Below the pieces are notes generated by a model. It saw nothing but the letters and a program-made list of their open reading frames with translations, had not been told where the DNA came from and did no database searches. The position numbers were made by a program, and so were the translations under genes. A DNA stretch of 64,000 nt. It comes from Hyparrhenia diplandra (taxonomy: Eukaryota > Streptophyta > Magnoliopsida > Poales > Poaceae). Location: NCBI GenBank assembly GCA_015847255.1, contig JADLZK010004642.1, positions 1 to 64,000 on the forward strand. Direction: 5' to 3'. Shown piece by piece: positions 11,074 to 24,473 of this stretch; positions within the stretch are counted from its first letter, which is position 1; the number at the start of each line of letters is the position of its first letter.

Positions 11074-14000
11074 TCAGAACTCAAAACCTCCGTTCAGTTG
11101 AACAGATGCAGAAGGCCTTGCCATGTTGTCAAGGGTGTCTCCAAGGTGATTACTAGTCCCGAACTGCCTACCTGGCCATTCCATTTGGATCGCCCTGCTG
11201 CCAAAGCACCATTCAAGGCCCTCAGTTAGAGGGTTAGGCATGGACAGTGCAATTCAATAACAGGCAACTTATTATACATGAGTCTCTCAAAAAAAAAAAT
11301 AGTATACATGAGAAGAGCTGGAGTGCTTACAGAGAGAGCTGTGAATGCTGAGGGATGTCTTGAGCAAGAGAAACCACACATTACGCTGAGTTCGCCTTTC
11401 AAAGAGTGGACAAACTCGGTCGCGTATTCCAGGATCACTTCCTCTGAAAGTGGGGCAAACACTGGTGCATGTACTTCGGTTAATAAGTTCAGAAGGGTGC
11501 AACTAAAATAAACTTTTGGAAAGAAGGGATTGATACAATGGCGTGAGAACCACAGTAGTTTAAAACCCAAAAGACAATTAAAATATCCACCCATATTTGT
11601 ACTCATATAAAGAAGGCCAAAAAGTAAAATGACATAAGCAAGATTAATGTTCACTAAAAAAAAAAGCAAGATCTATGAACACGCTCCCAGGTTTTATTCT
11701 ATAGTAGAATGTAGTATTCTGCCAAAGCTTCCTGACCAACATAAATATTTACAAGACAATGCATCTAACCAAAGATGGCATTGTATTGTGATTAACAGCA
11801 GGCCACATTTTTACTAAGCTACCAGAATAACCTAATTTATCTTGAAAAGAAAACACTAATTATAACTCTGAGCAAGTGCTTATATGTATCTACCTGATTT
11901 GAATGCTGGGCCTCACCATAAGGCCAGACCTCTTCCATGCTACAGCTTGTGCAACTTTCCAAGTGAAACGGAATTGTCAGGCCACTGAAACGCCGGAGTG
12001 AACCTAGTACCTTGTTTGCTCTTCAAAAAAAAATGGAGTAGAAATAAGGAGAGGCAGGTGAAGTAATTAGGAACAGATCTCAAGAGGATTAAGTAATGTT
12101 ACAGGTAGCATGCTTACACATATACTAACCTTGAATGAGAAGCTCACTTTTGTATCACCAGGACACTTTCCATGTGCTTGGAGTAATCCGCCAAATAAAG
12201 GGATTAAACCACTTGCTGTTATCCCCTCACCAGCAACATATGTCAATTGTCCATTTGGAAATTGCACATCCATGAAGGACTGAAACAGAAAGCCAAGAAA
12301 AGAGCATTAAACAGCAGAAATATGTAATACTGCAGCGGTAAGATGATGCAATCTGTACTACAAATGGACACGCCACAGAAAGTATGAACCATGCACAGCA
12401 ATTCTTTTTAAACTCTAGTTGAAGTCCATTTTTCTGCAAGCAGTTAATGGCGACAATCCTATAAAAACAATATGATAGAAACCATGTGTAACTTTTGATA
12501 GCATGATGGCAAAATTAAACAGGAAAGCTTGTTAACCAGCCAACTAGGCACCAGCTGCCCAGTTATCCAGCCAATGTTCTTATCATATGGAGTGACCCTA
12601 TTTGCAAAATATCATTCAATCACATAGATTAATTTGCTAGATATAAAAATGAATGAATTTTGATAGCAACCAGAAATTCAGTAAAAAAAATGTGAAGAAC
12701 CAATAGGATAAAATGGTGCATTGAGAGGCAAGGTAAAAGGCATATACACTTACACAAGCTACAGGGTTGAGGCACATCATTTGACATCAGCATCCATTTT
12801 CTTATGCTTCGACAGATAGCTGGGCACAGGGAGTGCATTCCATTCTGCAACAAGTGCATGAATTTTAATATAGGCGTACAACAGTCGGCACAGACACTTG
12901 AAGTGCTTGGATAGGCAAATTGGTACACAAATTGGAATTTGGAAATGCTTCAATATGTGAAATTCTATAGAGCTTTTGCAGCAAACACAACTATATTAGG
13001 TGCTAGACATCTTCAATTTAGATATAAATTGGTATGCAAAAAAATAATATACTTATGAGAATAGCAAAAGAATATTACATAAATAGTTTATGTAGATATG
13101 GATACATGAATAAACAACAAAAGGTTGATCATCAATCAGTAATGTTCAGAAAATAGATAAGATAGGTAGCCAAGGAAATATAAAGCTTCCATAGAGCTAC
13201 TTGAGTATTTGGAAAAACAAAAAATACACAACAAAAGTTTGAATATCAATCGGTAATGCTCAGAAACAAGATAAGATATTTAGCTGGGAAATGCAAATCT
13301 TCCATAGAGCTACTTGAGCATTTGAGTGCAAAAACATAAAACATAAATAACTGTGAATCGTAGCAAAGCGATTCCACGGAGAGTATTCTCTAAACTTAAT
13401 TATAGGCAATCACTTTGCATGTATGAACTATCCTTGAACCAAGAACGAGTTCCATCTGCGGTTGATTCTCTATGAGCATAAACTGCATGCTGAACTTTTA
13501 AAGCTACCATGGTGTATAGAAAATAATCAGATAGGTTTCTAGTCTTCACAAATCACAAGATAGGTGATGTAACTATACAATTTCAATGGCCATATACATA
13601 AGATGAAATGACATCAAGCCTAAAGAAAGGGAGGAGAAGTACCTTGGCGATCATAACCATACCAAAGAAGGTGTTGCTTTGATAGATGAATGGGCAAAAG
13701 AAGCGTGAGTCTCGAACAAACAGTAAAGGCCCCAGTTGAAGAAGGAAAAGAGGTGAACTATCATTTCCAGAATTTAAATTGCCACGTGATGACTCTAACC
13801 TCCAAAGGTCTCCTCAGCAAGAACTACTGAACTCTCAAAGTCATGGTGCCTGGTGTTGTAAGTTGCTGAGATATTTACAGTGCCCTGCGGTAGCATCAAT
13901 ACAAGAGTTAGGACTCGTGGGTCAGGATTAAAAAAAATCCATTTAATACCCATACAACTAACAGAAGGTAAGAAAGAAGTTTTGATACAGCAACAGCATA

Positions 14001-14926
14001 ATTGAACTGCAGGTAGTGCTAATTACAACCAATGAGTCACAACCAGTTATTAACATAAAGGACCCATAACAGACACATTAGATGAGTGGGAGAAGCACCA
14101 ACATAAAAAGGAACTCAATGTAGACATATGACATGCAGTTCACCTGAATAAACTATATAGTCAAAACATCATATTCTTAAGCACAGTTTAGCTCAGCAAA
14201 AATGTTTCAGAACACAACAGTCTAGGTTATCTTGTGACAGAATGTGTCAATTTTGTGCAAGTTCATTGTCAATCCGATTGATCATACAAACCTTAGCCTT
14301 CTCAAAAAAGTTCTCCAATGTCCCAATTTCGCATCCAAATCCGTCTTCCTCCTCATCCAGCCCTTCGTCGCCCTTGGCCCCGACCGCACCAGCACTAGCT
14401 GCAGTAGCACTTCCAGTGGCCGCAGCAGCAGCCGCCGCTGCCACCTCGAGGGACCCTATGTCTACAGTCCTTTCCAAAGCGACGTTCGTGGACCCAACCG
14501 TCCTCACAGCGAGCGCAACCTCCCCCTCGTCCGCCGCCGTCACCGCGGCCGGCGGCTGTGCGGCTTCCCATTTCAGGAACGACACAGGCACAGGCACCAG
14601 GCTCGCGAGGTGCTGAACCGCCGCACCGAGCTCGGACCCGGCCTGCGAGCCTGCCGCCGATCTCGACGAGCGACGAGACGGCGACCGCGGGGAGGTCGAC
14701 GGCCCCGGCCGCGCGGCGGCGCACCCCGCCGACAAAAGGGACGACGGGAGGTCGATGTCGAAGGGGATGACGATCTTGGGCGGCAGCAGCGCCGGCGGCG
14801 ACCACGGGGCAGCTGCGGCGGGTGCGCGTGGAGGAGGAGCCCCGAGAAGCCCTGCGCGAGGCGGTCCGCCAGGTCCTGCCCGTGCCGCTGCACGCCCACC
14901 CACGACGCCTCGAGCGAGATCTCCAT
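11074..14926 (-). pseudogene. Conserved land-plant protein of unnamed family, multi-exon, frame-disrupted
   Basis: Exon 1 (14292-14926) starts MEISLEASWVGVQRHGQDLA, continues through PPKIVIPFDIDLPSS, and ends ENFFEKAK at donor AAG|GTTTGT. Later exons show GTVNISATYNTRHHDFESS (about 13880), the well-framed SFMDVQFPNGQLTYVAGEGI to TKVSFSFK (12130-12279), GTRFTPAFQWPDNSVSLG and AWKRSGLMVRPSI (about 11895-12015), SVCPTFRGSDPGIR then SLKGELSVMCGFSCSRHPSA (about 11320-11470), and a last exon with RSKWNGQVGSSGLVITLE and, one base out of frame, VQLNGGFEF with a stop at 11074. I recognise this as a conserved plant family but cannot name it or its function. At least five small indels break the frame (two in exon 1, others near 11130, 11400 and 11975). 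Splice sites are otherwise preserved. Confidence 0.6.
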
Positions 14927-15771
14927 GCACGCCGATCCGATTCGGTCTCGGATGCCCCCGAGCCCGTAGGCTTCGGAATGGGGGGTCGAGAGGTGTGGAG
15001 AGGAAGAAGCGGGTTTAGTGGTGGTGGTGGACTGGTGGTGGGTGATCGGGAGGGAAGGGAGGCGCTGCGACGGCGATAACGTCTGTCCCCGGCGGGCGAG
15101 ACGACGTGGATGGATGGACGGCTGGATATTATTCGACTGTGGGGCCTACATGTTCATTTCTGTGGCGGGAGCACGTGAGTACATGTCACGCGAATAATGG
15201 AAGATGATGGTTTGAGCAACTGCGGGCCCTCTACTTGAATCTTTATTTATTTAAATACTTCCTCCATTTTAAACTATAGTTTATTTTTGGCTTTACTAGA
15301 TATAATGTTTTTGCTATACACGTCTAGATACATGGAAAAGAAATACATCTAGATTCTGCGAGATACAACCTGACATTCAGTGCATACACATTAGGGGAAT
15401 GCATTTTAAAGAATGAGTTGGAGTTTTTCTATGTTCAGTGTAGAGCACCACGAAAGTGAAGATGTGATTCTGGGTTTCATGTCAATTGGAATTGGATTTG
15501 GTTTTGCACATGAATTTGTAAAATGAGGCAAAGCTGCAATTTTTCTGTTTAGTAGTGTACAGAAGCAGCTCATGCTCTCTTTTTCGTTTTCAGGGTTGTC
15601 GGGGCAAACGGATCAAGGAGGTCTGTTGGTCTACTCATAATTGCCATTGCCACATATTTCTCATCTTGTCTCTCGGGGCTCTTGTTGCTGCAGCAAGACT
15701 TTGGAAGGAATTCAGTGCCACTTTCCACCTCAAGGGAGGCAAGAGCTCGATGCCACTAAATGATTTGAGAC

Positions 15772-15803
<32 letters not shown>

Positions 15804-17589
15804 GGGGAGCAAGAATGAGGGAGCATTGTATAAGCAATCGTGAGTTTTGACGAATGTAGCTAATTGCATCCCTGATGTTTCAGATGCCCTGATTCACGTA
15901 CTACCTCCTTAGAATTTGTCTCTGGTCAGTCCTGAACTCGATGCACTATAAATTGTTCTATACCCATACTATGCAACCGTTCGGAAACAAAAGGTATTTT
16001 TATGTATGAATCGCTAAAAATGTAAATATTACATTTAGTCCCGATATTTGAATTTAAACAAATAAATTTATTCAAGTTTCTTTGCTTGAGAAAGAATAGT
16101 TGACATGCAATTAGTACCATATGTCTACATTTTTCTTGGTATATGCACCATCCATTTTAGGCAAATGAGTATTATGGGGACGGGGGAACTCGTGTTGAGG
16201 GAAGAAAGTATTTCTCTCATACCAAGTATATTGATATTAACGGTGAGAAACAAAGGTGGTGTAAAATTTTAAGTTCATAGAAAATATAAAATCTATACTG
16301 TGGCATATTGTTTTATTCTTTTCTCACACAACTATCACAGTACTTCAGTAGCATGGCTAACGAGGATACAAATCAAGCTTGTAATCTTGTTGAATGGAAG
16401 TGTCAAGTGGCGGTATAATACACCCGTGTAGCGCCGCGGGCATGATCCTAGTATAAATTATACATTATGCCTATTATTAATTTACCTAGTCACACGAGAA
16501 AAATAATCATTTTCCTATTTTACACGGCTTCATCTATCATCGAATAGAATCAGGCCAATTATTACAGGTCTTGCCATACGCTTAAAAATTTCCCCATTTT
16601 TGATAACATCCAAACTTGACATTTGTTGCCAAATAATTTGAACTTGTTCGGAGAAAGAATCGTAGTAAGAAGATTGTAATTGTATTACTATGATGGTTAG
16701 ATTTTACTATTTTCAAATAGCTGTTAATCAGCATTTGTACTGTTCTTACATTATGTGCCCTAAGATTTATTTTCTTTACTTTGACTCGCTGGTAGGATCT
16801 CCTAGATGGAGACATCCGATTTCTACTGCAGTTCTAAATGCATTTGAGTTTTTGAATCTTCTAGTTTGTATCCTCTCCTCTGTGTATCGTTTCATTTGTT
16901 GGCTGTTGCCACCAAACATTGTTTTGTCTGTTGGCGTAACAATCCAAGATCCAATCATTCGATAAAGCAGATTGCACCTATGCTGGCTAACCATCTCAAT
17001 TATCTCACAAATCCAAATCTCACATAACTTCACGACAACATTAGCAAAAGATACCAACTCAGTTTTACACAATGATACAGGATAGATTATCACAAGTTAC
17101 ATGCCGACCCTCAGTATTATTTATTAATTATACATAAATACAACCACTACAATAGCCAGAGTTACATACTACTAAGCTTCTGCTTTGCTTACTGGCCACG
17201 ATAGAGGTGCGGTGCCGCCGCAGTGGCGATAAATATCGACACCACTGGCAAACAAGACTCAATTGCCAACATTGGTGTGGCATTTTGTGGTCAGAAACCA
17301 AGCAACCCCTAAGCCAACAAAGCTAGGGAGGGATCAATGACCACATTTCTTGCGTTTAGCAACCAGTTCGGCCCTGAGTTCGGCCAAAACATGGGTTCCA
17401 ATCAGATTCAGCACGCTCACGGGCAGAAGCACAGAAGGCAAACCAACAGTGGACCCACCTCATTGCAGCTAGGAATCATTTTTGTAGAACACAAATACAT
17501 ACAAGAATATCTGCAGGACTACATAACGATTCTGCAAAACAAGACATGAAAAAAAAAATAAAGCAATGAGCTCAGGCAGAAGGGTGATG
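14927..17589. other. Intergenic region with Stowaway-like end and poly-T run
   Basis: The GC-rich start (to about 15080) is probably the promoter and 5' UTR of the minus-strand gene at 11074-14926. Near 15258 there is a Stowaway-like end (cttcctccattttaaactatag). An uninterrupted run of about 28 T lies at 15773-15802. The rest is AT-rich and unassigned. Confidence 0.35.
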
Positions 17590-17990
17590 ATTTTATTAAG
17601 ATTAAACACATTTACTTTAAAGGGTGATGCATGAACCTTGGAAACAGCAAATCAATTGATTTTTTGGCATGACATATGGTGTCTAAAAGTAGCCCTTATC
17701 AACGGGAGGCTCAGTAAATGATCTATGTAATAAGAACTGGAGGTTGAGCATTAAGAGGTGGCTGGATGAAGGCCTTCAGGGATCAGCTGAGACATCTCAG
17801 TGTCATTCATTTCAGATACAAAGTCAGTGAGAAAAAAGATGTTGCATATTGGGATTGAGAGAACCCTGGGAAATTCAGTGTAAATCTGTGTACAAACATT
17901 TATGCCATAACAAGTATGGCCCGAACAATAAACAAATCTGGAAGGCCATCTTTATGTGGCTGACTTTACAAACAAGTTGCCGTAGCAGTA
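17590..17990 (+). mobile_element. LINE (L1-type) reverse-transcriptase tail, decayed
   Basis: Across shifted frames the translation shows FWHDIWCLK, RRWLDEGLQ, CKSVYKHLCHNKYGPNNKQI and WKAIFMWL. These match the C-terminal zf-RVT region of plant non-LTR reverse transcriptases (consensus S-V-K-S-x-Y-K-x-L ... IWKAKIPLKIKIFMW). It contains many stops and is a short fossil. Confidence 0.6.
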
Positions 17991-18680
17991 GCTTTGTCCA
18001 TTCTTAACCTTGAATTAACTATCCCTAATAAATAAAGCCCAATCACAAGTATGAAATTAATTATCCTCATTGAGAAAGTTTTAGATACTTTACAGTACTT
18101 ATATACTTTAAAAATATTTGAAAATCATAACAAGCTCTCTTTTTTTTTTTTCTTACTAGTTTTCTATATGTATATTTTTTTTTGATGATTCGATGGGGAA
18201 TTTCTTGACTTAGGCAAAAACGATTCTTGTGTTGTTTTTAATGATTGATTAAATTATTGCTAATCCATGGCTTTTGTGAAGTATTGCCTGGGTTTCGATT
18301 TTTTCAGGCGTTTATGTCATGTCCCTGGCTGTCGAGATTCACTAGCTCCCCCTCACTGATAGAAACCAAAACCGTGTAAAACAAAAGAAAAAAAAAAAAA
18401 AAAGAGGAACACAAACCCTAGTGTCCCCAATTATAGATTCGATAATATGAAGTGCGTATATACTAGAAGTTAAATCAAAAGCACAAATATTTGGTATTGA
18501 AAAAAGTGTTACTCAATCTCCCCTCCTCGAATCTGCATCTCTACATTCTGCGGAGGTAACTAACTCTGAAAAAAAAAACAGCAGCCATGGTCCGATGCTT
18601 ACCGTAATAAACCTCAGCCCTTCTTCCCTCACGCAGCCCAAAAGTCCAGCGCTGGCGCCGTCCCCCATCTTACCGCCGGA

Positions 18681-18820
18681 GTGTTTGGGTCGCCTTCAAT
18701 TTTAGTGCAGCACGCATTAAGCATTAAGCAAAACCTACTCTTACAAATTTAGTGTTTGGGTCGCCTTCAATTTGGGCCGTCCCCATCACGCATTAAGCAA
18801 AACCTACTCTTACAAATTTT
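18681..18820. repeat. Two-copy tandem repeat, period about 71 bp
   Basis: The unit beginning gtgtttgggtcgccttcaat and ending cctactcttacaaattt occurs twice with few differences (18681 and 18752). It borders the GC-rich block that follows. Confidence 0.65.
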
Positions 18821-20330
18821 AAGAAGGCGATAGGCGACGAACACCCGAGCCACGCCGCGAGCGGAGGTCACCTGGGGGGACCAGCGGACGGCAGGCGGAG
18901 GTCGCCGGTGGGGAGGAGGACAGGCGGACGGCGGTTAGAGGTCACCGGTGGGGGCCGAGGAGAGGCGGACGGCGAGCGCGGCGACCTTGACGCCTCGGCG
19001 GTGGCACCAGCTCCGATGCTCCCCCGCTTCTCTTTTCCCGTCCGATGTCCGTGATGGGCGGCGGCGCGCGTTGGTTCGGGAGTTCGGGATTTGGGCGCGG
19101 TCACGAGGGGTACGCCTACGGTGTAGGACGGGGAGCCAAGATTCAGTAGTTTTGCTCTGTAAAATTCGCGTGGGCTAAAACTCTCGACCTGCAAATCGGA
19201 TTTAAAAAGGCTATTCTTGGTTTCAGATTGGGGCCCATCTGTCCGCCACTCTTCAAGCTTTCATCCTTTTATTTTTTTATTCAAATTGAATACCGGTGAA
19301 ATTTGTTTATTAGGCGAAGGAGGGGCGGTGACTCGTGCGACGGCGATGGCGGCGCCTATTGTTCGCGTAATTTCCTCGCCATGGAGGCCGCGTGCACGCA
19401 CGCACCGTGCGTCCGTGCCTGCGGGGATGCCGGAGGCGCGTTCCTGGGCTCGCCGCCGCATAAATCAATACTGGCTCGTGCAAAGGTCGAACCGCTCCAT
19501 CTCCGTGTCCGGTGCCGAACGAAGAACGAGCTGCGTCGCCTGCTCGTCGCGGTTCAGGATACCAGCGGCGCCGGTATAGGTCGCAGCAGAAAAGGCACAA
19601 GATGTGGGCGATGGTGTGCAAGGCTCTCATGTCGAGAAAGCTCGAGAGCGCGCTGGTGGATATGGAGGTGCCGAGCACCATGGCTGCCAGCGGATGAGGA
19701 CACGGGGCCGCAGCTCACGCACAGATGTGGGTGAGTTATGAGTTGCTCAGGCCATGGACGCGAATCTAGGTTGGGGCCGCCGTGCCAGCTAACGGGTCTT
19801 GCCGCGTGCTGCCGAGCCTCCCAGGGCGGTGCAGCGGCGCATGATTACAGGTGCCGAAAATCACCCCCGAGGACGGCGCGGCGGCAGGCTAGGCCGGTGC
19901 GAGCAAGCTCCCACGGGAGCGCAGCGCGGTGCGGCAGCACGTGAAGCCGACGCGGAGGAAGGAGACGACGAAGGAGCCTGGCTGATTTCCTAAAGTAAAA
20001 TACTCATACTTTATGCTTGAATGGTTGTGAGCCGTCGGATATGTGGTGAACGGTGGATATAGGTGCGAAAGTTACGGCGTGACTTTCCAGAGTAAAGATT
20101 ACTCAATCCGCGTCCGTAGGACTTTTTAGCCCTAGTTCGTGTTGTTTATGGGCCTTCACTTGTGGGCTAAAAACTAAGCAGGGCCGCAGGGGAGATTTAA
20201 AAAAAATGACGTGGGGAGGTTGCTGGGTTCAGGGACGACACAAAGGCCGACACAAAACAAGATTTTTCCTTTTATTTTTCTGGGTATAATCAAATTGAAT
20301 ACCGGCATGAAATTTGTTTATTATCATCAG
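18821..20330. other. GC-rich block flanked by a direct repeat, no recognised gene
   Basis: The block is strongly GC-rich with overlapping ORFs of 60-143 codons in all frames and no recognisable domain. A 32-bp phrase (19281-19312, core aattgaataccgg ... gaaatttgtttatta) recurs at 20290-20323 with a 2-bp insertion, so the interval 19313-20289 looks inserted or duplicated. It may be a gene-fragment-carrying transposon or the promoter and first exon of an unrecognised gene. Confidence 0.3.
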
Positions 20331-22784
20331 TATAATTTTAAAATAATTAGACTGAAACATGGAACTATATGAGCATATTGTTCTCGTAAACGTAATTTCA
20401 TAATAATCTCATAAGGAGCAAAACAGGAGAATTTTTCCGGCATCACGCAGGTATATGACCAATGCAAGTAGCTTTTTATGCAAGGATGACATAAATCAAT
20501 ATCGCCTAGCCAAGTCCACAAATTCTCAAAGCAATCAAGATGGTTAGAGTAGTATCCCCAGTAGCTTGTTTTTTAGCAGTTCACATCTCGACCTGAGATT
20601 GTATAGTTTTCCTTTTATTTTTGGCACAGATTTGTGTAGTCGCGGTGTAAAGTTGTGGCGGTTGTTGTACTCTTTTTTTTTCTTTATATCGTCTAATAAA
20701 ATCCAACGGCAAAGCTATTGTTGTTCCCTTAAAAAAAACAGAACTAATTCCCTGTGTGTATGAGCTATCATTTTTTGGACTAAGAATCTAAGATCAGACA
20801 TCTTTTTTTTTTTTTGTTCAACTATGTCTTTGCACGTGTTGGCGAAGTTTGAAAATACGGTCCTCAGCTCGTTTTTAGTGAACTCGACATTGACTCCAGA
20901 AAGTTGCTTCCAGAATCTTTGGGTTTCTATCTATCTAGTTTTTCATGAGCAAATCAATTTACAAAAAAGGAAGAGAAAATTCTATTGTCCCATCATCGCA
21001 TATGGCTATCCAGCTGTAGAGTCATGGCCATACAGTGATAGATCCACTCTCTCTATCTACAAATTTGTCCAGAAGCTTAGACTTCAGAGTTTGGGTATGT
21101 TTGCTTTTCACCCAAATATGCCATGCATTAGTCAAGCTAAAGCCAAAACTTAGCACTAGCTTTCTTTAAACCAAATTGATGACTATGGTTTTGGCTACAC
21201 CTTTTTAGCCACCAAAATGAACTAAGAGGGTCAAGTGATAAATCTAAACAAATGAAGATCAGTGTTGATGAAAGACATCCAAAAGTTAGCACGTCATGTT
21301 ATAGGACACATGGTTGACCAATCGAACATCCCCGGCCGCTCATCGATCTGTTACCGTCACATGTTAGTCATGTGTACCGTAAAAACTCTCGTGCCTTTTG
21401 CATTCACCAAAAGGACACCGTATACGTATGTACGTGATACGTGGATGTGTACTCAAGCCGTACGTACAGGGATTTCCAACCCCAAGAATTATTACGTAGG
21501 TATACATATATGTATATGTACTACTAGTACTATTGTTCTAGGTGACGGCTTTGCGATTATTACCACAAAGCTGCCACTTGGTGCAAAAACCGCTCCACCG
21601 TACGCCACGTGAGGCAAAACCACCCAGCCAAAACGGCCCTGGGGGTGGATTAGACGGTTTGGCAAATTTTAGGGTATTGGTCGACGGTTTTAAAAGTGAT
21701 AAAAGGGAAAGTCAGGGCCCCATAGTTGAGAGGGTTAAGTAGACTTTTTCCTTACCTTACCACAAACGAACATTTCTTTTGCTTGTTATTTTGAAACCGA
21801 TGACAAAAATCAATTGATGCAGGTACTATATACGGCCGGTTTCATTTACTATTGTAGTATACGTAGCCTTTCTTTTTTTTCTAGCACGAGGAGTACACGA
21901 GCACAAATGAAAAAGATTATCCATTTTCGTTCTAATCCTAAAAACATGACTTGACTGATGACATTATTAATTACTGCCCATCACAAGCATATGATGTGAC
22001 TAGTATATATACTCTCTCCGTTCCAAAATAGATGTCGTTAGGGAGCGTGCGATCAAACTTTTTGTAACTTTGACTAAGGTTTATAAAAATACTTGCAACA
22101 TTTAAATCTCTAAATAAATTTATTAAAAACTAGACTTAAAGATTTTTCCAATGATATGTCGATTTCGCTAGATTGGATCGAATTGACACTGACATCTGAT
22201 CGTCGGGCGATCTTGACGGTGGCGATGATGGTGTAGGCGATGGATGGGGCCGTTTGGGAGTAGTAGAGAGGAGGAAGAAGAGAAGGAAGAAGAGGAGGGG
22301 GGGCGGCGTGGGCGGTGAAAGCCGCTAAGCGGTCGGCGGGCGGCGGGCGCGTCTTGTACAAGGCGTATTGGCTTTATAGCGATTTCGTGCAAAGGTGGGG
22401 GCGGTGGTTCGCGGCTTCTAAAAAAAAAAATTGATTCTTGAGAATATAGAGAGGCCTGCTTTAGTGCTTGGGAGTTATCCCTTAGAATTTGTTTCTTCTT
22501 AAGATTGGACTACATTCCTCTTTTATTTAAGTCCAGGAAATTTGCATGCTAAGAAATTTCTGGTACGTTTCCTTATAATTATTCCTACTTTTACAAACAT
22601 ATATATTTATTCTCTATTTTATTCCTATCTTTATTTTTAAATATTCCTTGCTTAATTGCGAAGGGAAGCCGAGCGTGGGATTCCCCCTTGTTGGGCCCCT
22701 ATTCCAAACGATTTGGACAATCATGCACGGGCTCCGGAGCACGCGCGGCAGGGCGGACGACGGATAAAAATTTATATATTTTTA
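20331..22784. other. Intergenic region with a Stowaway-type end near 22015
   Basis: AT-rich sequence. Near 22010-22140 it reads like the left half of a Stowaway-type element (ctctctccgttccaaaatag ... actagacttaaagattttt), but its right end is missing. The 22150-22400 segment is GC-rich and might be a first exon, with no recognisable product. Confidence 0.3.
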
Positions 22785-22963
22785 CTACCTCCCCCGTTTA
22801 TAATTGGTTTTGGCGTGATCTCGGTTTTTATAAGTCGTTTTGGGTCATGACATGATATTATTACTTAGCATAAGTATTTATATATTTTAATATATAATTG
22901 CTGTATTTTGAAAATGTTGACTTTTATGAAGTGAGGATGACATCTATTTTAGGGACGGAGAGG
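22785..22963. repeat. Stowaway-like MITE (about 180 bp)
   Basis: It begins ctacctcccccgtttata and ends tttagggacggagag, the classic CTCCCTCCGT...ACGGAGGGAG Stowaway termini with some decay. TA dinucleotides on both sides serve as target duplication. It has no coding capacity. Confidence 0.6.
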
Positions 22964-24253
22964 TATTAAAAAAACCTGAGAAGTGAGAAGAACAGGCTCA
23001 TATAGCGTCACGAGTTGAAACCAATCGCCGAGGGTTCATACGACGACGCGCGCCGCCCTTCTAGATTACCGTTATTACAGCCACTCCTTCCTAACACGTC
23101 GCAGGTAGGTAGACACGCGGACGCGGCATGGCAAAGCACAGTTGCAGAATCTAGAAGACGAACGAACTAGGTAAGGAAAGAAAAACCCATTCGAGAAAAA
23201 CATACAGAAGAAACCCCTGAATGACCCCTGAATCCTGATACATGTCATGCATAGCCTGATATATATGGCGCCATAAGTCCATGCTCATGCATCTAGAAGC
23301 ATGCAGCAATGATAGGAACCCCCAGAAACACTCTGCAACAACCTGAACTGAAGCCGAGGTCAACCCGTCCCTTCCGCGGTGACACCATAGCTGACGTTTT
23401 TCAGCAATCGATCGCTCCATCGCACACACAGGCTGCCATGCTTGTCGGCAGTCTTGTAGTTGGTTCATTCTTGGGGACAAAGTTATAAGAAAGAAAGAAG
23501 AAGAACAACACCGCACACGCATGCAGCGTCCAAGCAGCCTGCCGTCGCCGTCGTATCGGCTCGTGCCTGCGTGCGGTTGTAGCCACTCGCTTGGTGATCC
23601 GCGATGGATCCTGCCTGTTTTTTCCACGGCGCACGGCCGGCACCGGTGCAGAAAAGTCTCGCCTGGAATGGTCGCCGCCGAGACTCGAGACCGAGCTCAC
23701 GTTCCTCACATCCTGCACGCGATGACTCGACGGGTGACTTGCCTGGGACAAAAATGGGGGAAAGGCGTCTGAAAAGGCGTCTCACTTGCTCGTTCCTGAT
23801 TAGGATCTCGGTCTCGGGTGTGGTGGGGTTCGATCAGCTGGAGCCGGCGGCTCGATGCATGGTAAGATTCGGGCATTCGGCTTGCTCGTCAGTACTACCT
23901 CTTGGAAGATTCCTGCAGGCAGGCTCCTGGAGGCTGGAGCTGACCGACCGACGTAGTAGTCATTGGAGAGCGACCGTCTCCGTCTGTCTCCATGTGGAGG
24001 GCACCATTGGTATTCCTGGCAACCGTTGGCGATGTTCGTTCGAATCTGGCACGCCCGCTCGCTGGGCCGCCTGCTACTGTTCTAGTCACGCAGACGACCG
24101 ATGAGGAGACCAGTCCTGCCAGCAGCTACCGAACGGTGCTGGCTCGCTGGATCGATCGATTGCCCTGCTGACCGAGACCCAACCTTTGTTTGCCCGTGCG
24201 TGCTGGCTGGCTGACTGGCGGCGAACTTTGACGACTACCGGCCGGTTTCCCCC
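22964..24253. other. Upstream region of the heat-shock factor gene, no gene recognised
   Basis: Overlapping ORFs on both strands (longest 166 codons) lack any known motif. Part of it is probably distal promoter of the downstream HSFA4 gene. Confidence 0.3.
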
Positions 24254-24261
24254 TTCTAGAA
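24254..24261 (+). promoter_or_regulatory. Heat-shock-element-like core TTCTAGAA
   Basis: A perfect palindromic pair of inverted nGAAn units (cccTTCTAGAAgc) lies about 210 bp upstream of the TATA-like box of the heat-shock factor gene. HSFs bind such units. A third contiguous unit is not evident, so this is a minimal site and possibly fortuitous. Confidence 0.35.
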
Positions 24262-24465
24262 GCAAGCTGGGGCCACGGACCGGCCAACGCATTGGCCAGT
24301 CAAACCTGAAGCACACCATGCAACGACCAGCCGCCGATGCCCGGGATGCGCGCGTCGCGGGCGAGCGAGCCAGCAGCCCCCGTCCACGTCCGCTTCGACG
24401 TCAACGTCGTCGTCCGCGTCCCGGTGGCCGCGCACCCGGACACACAATGACACAACCCAACCCCC

Positions 24466-24473
24466 TTATAAGA
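24466..24473 (+). promoter_or_regulatory. TATA-like box of the HSFA4-class gene
   Basis: TTATAAGA in GC-rich context precedes a leader of roughly 650 nt. The leader may be interrupted by a 5' UTR intron (donor TTAG|GTGAGT near 24718, acceptor TTCTTGCAG near 24928), a common arrangement for plant HSF genes. Confidence 0.4.

Noticed and set aside
14244..14969. 241-codon plus-strand ORF
   Set aside because: Antisense shadow of exon 1 of the conserved minus-strand gene, composed of Arg- and Pro-rich low-complexity sequence.
15773..15802. Poly-T run as a possible retroposed poly-A tail
   Set aside because: No retrogene or LINE sequence adjoins it; treated as a simple repeat.
23151..23627. 158-codon minus-strand ORF
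   Set aside because: No recognisable motif or splice context; composition typical of chance ORFs in this region.
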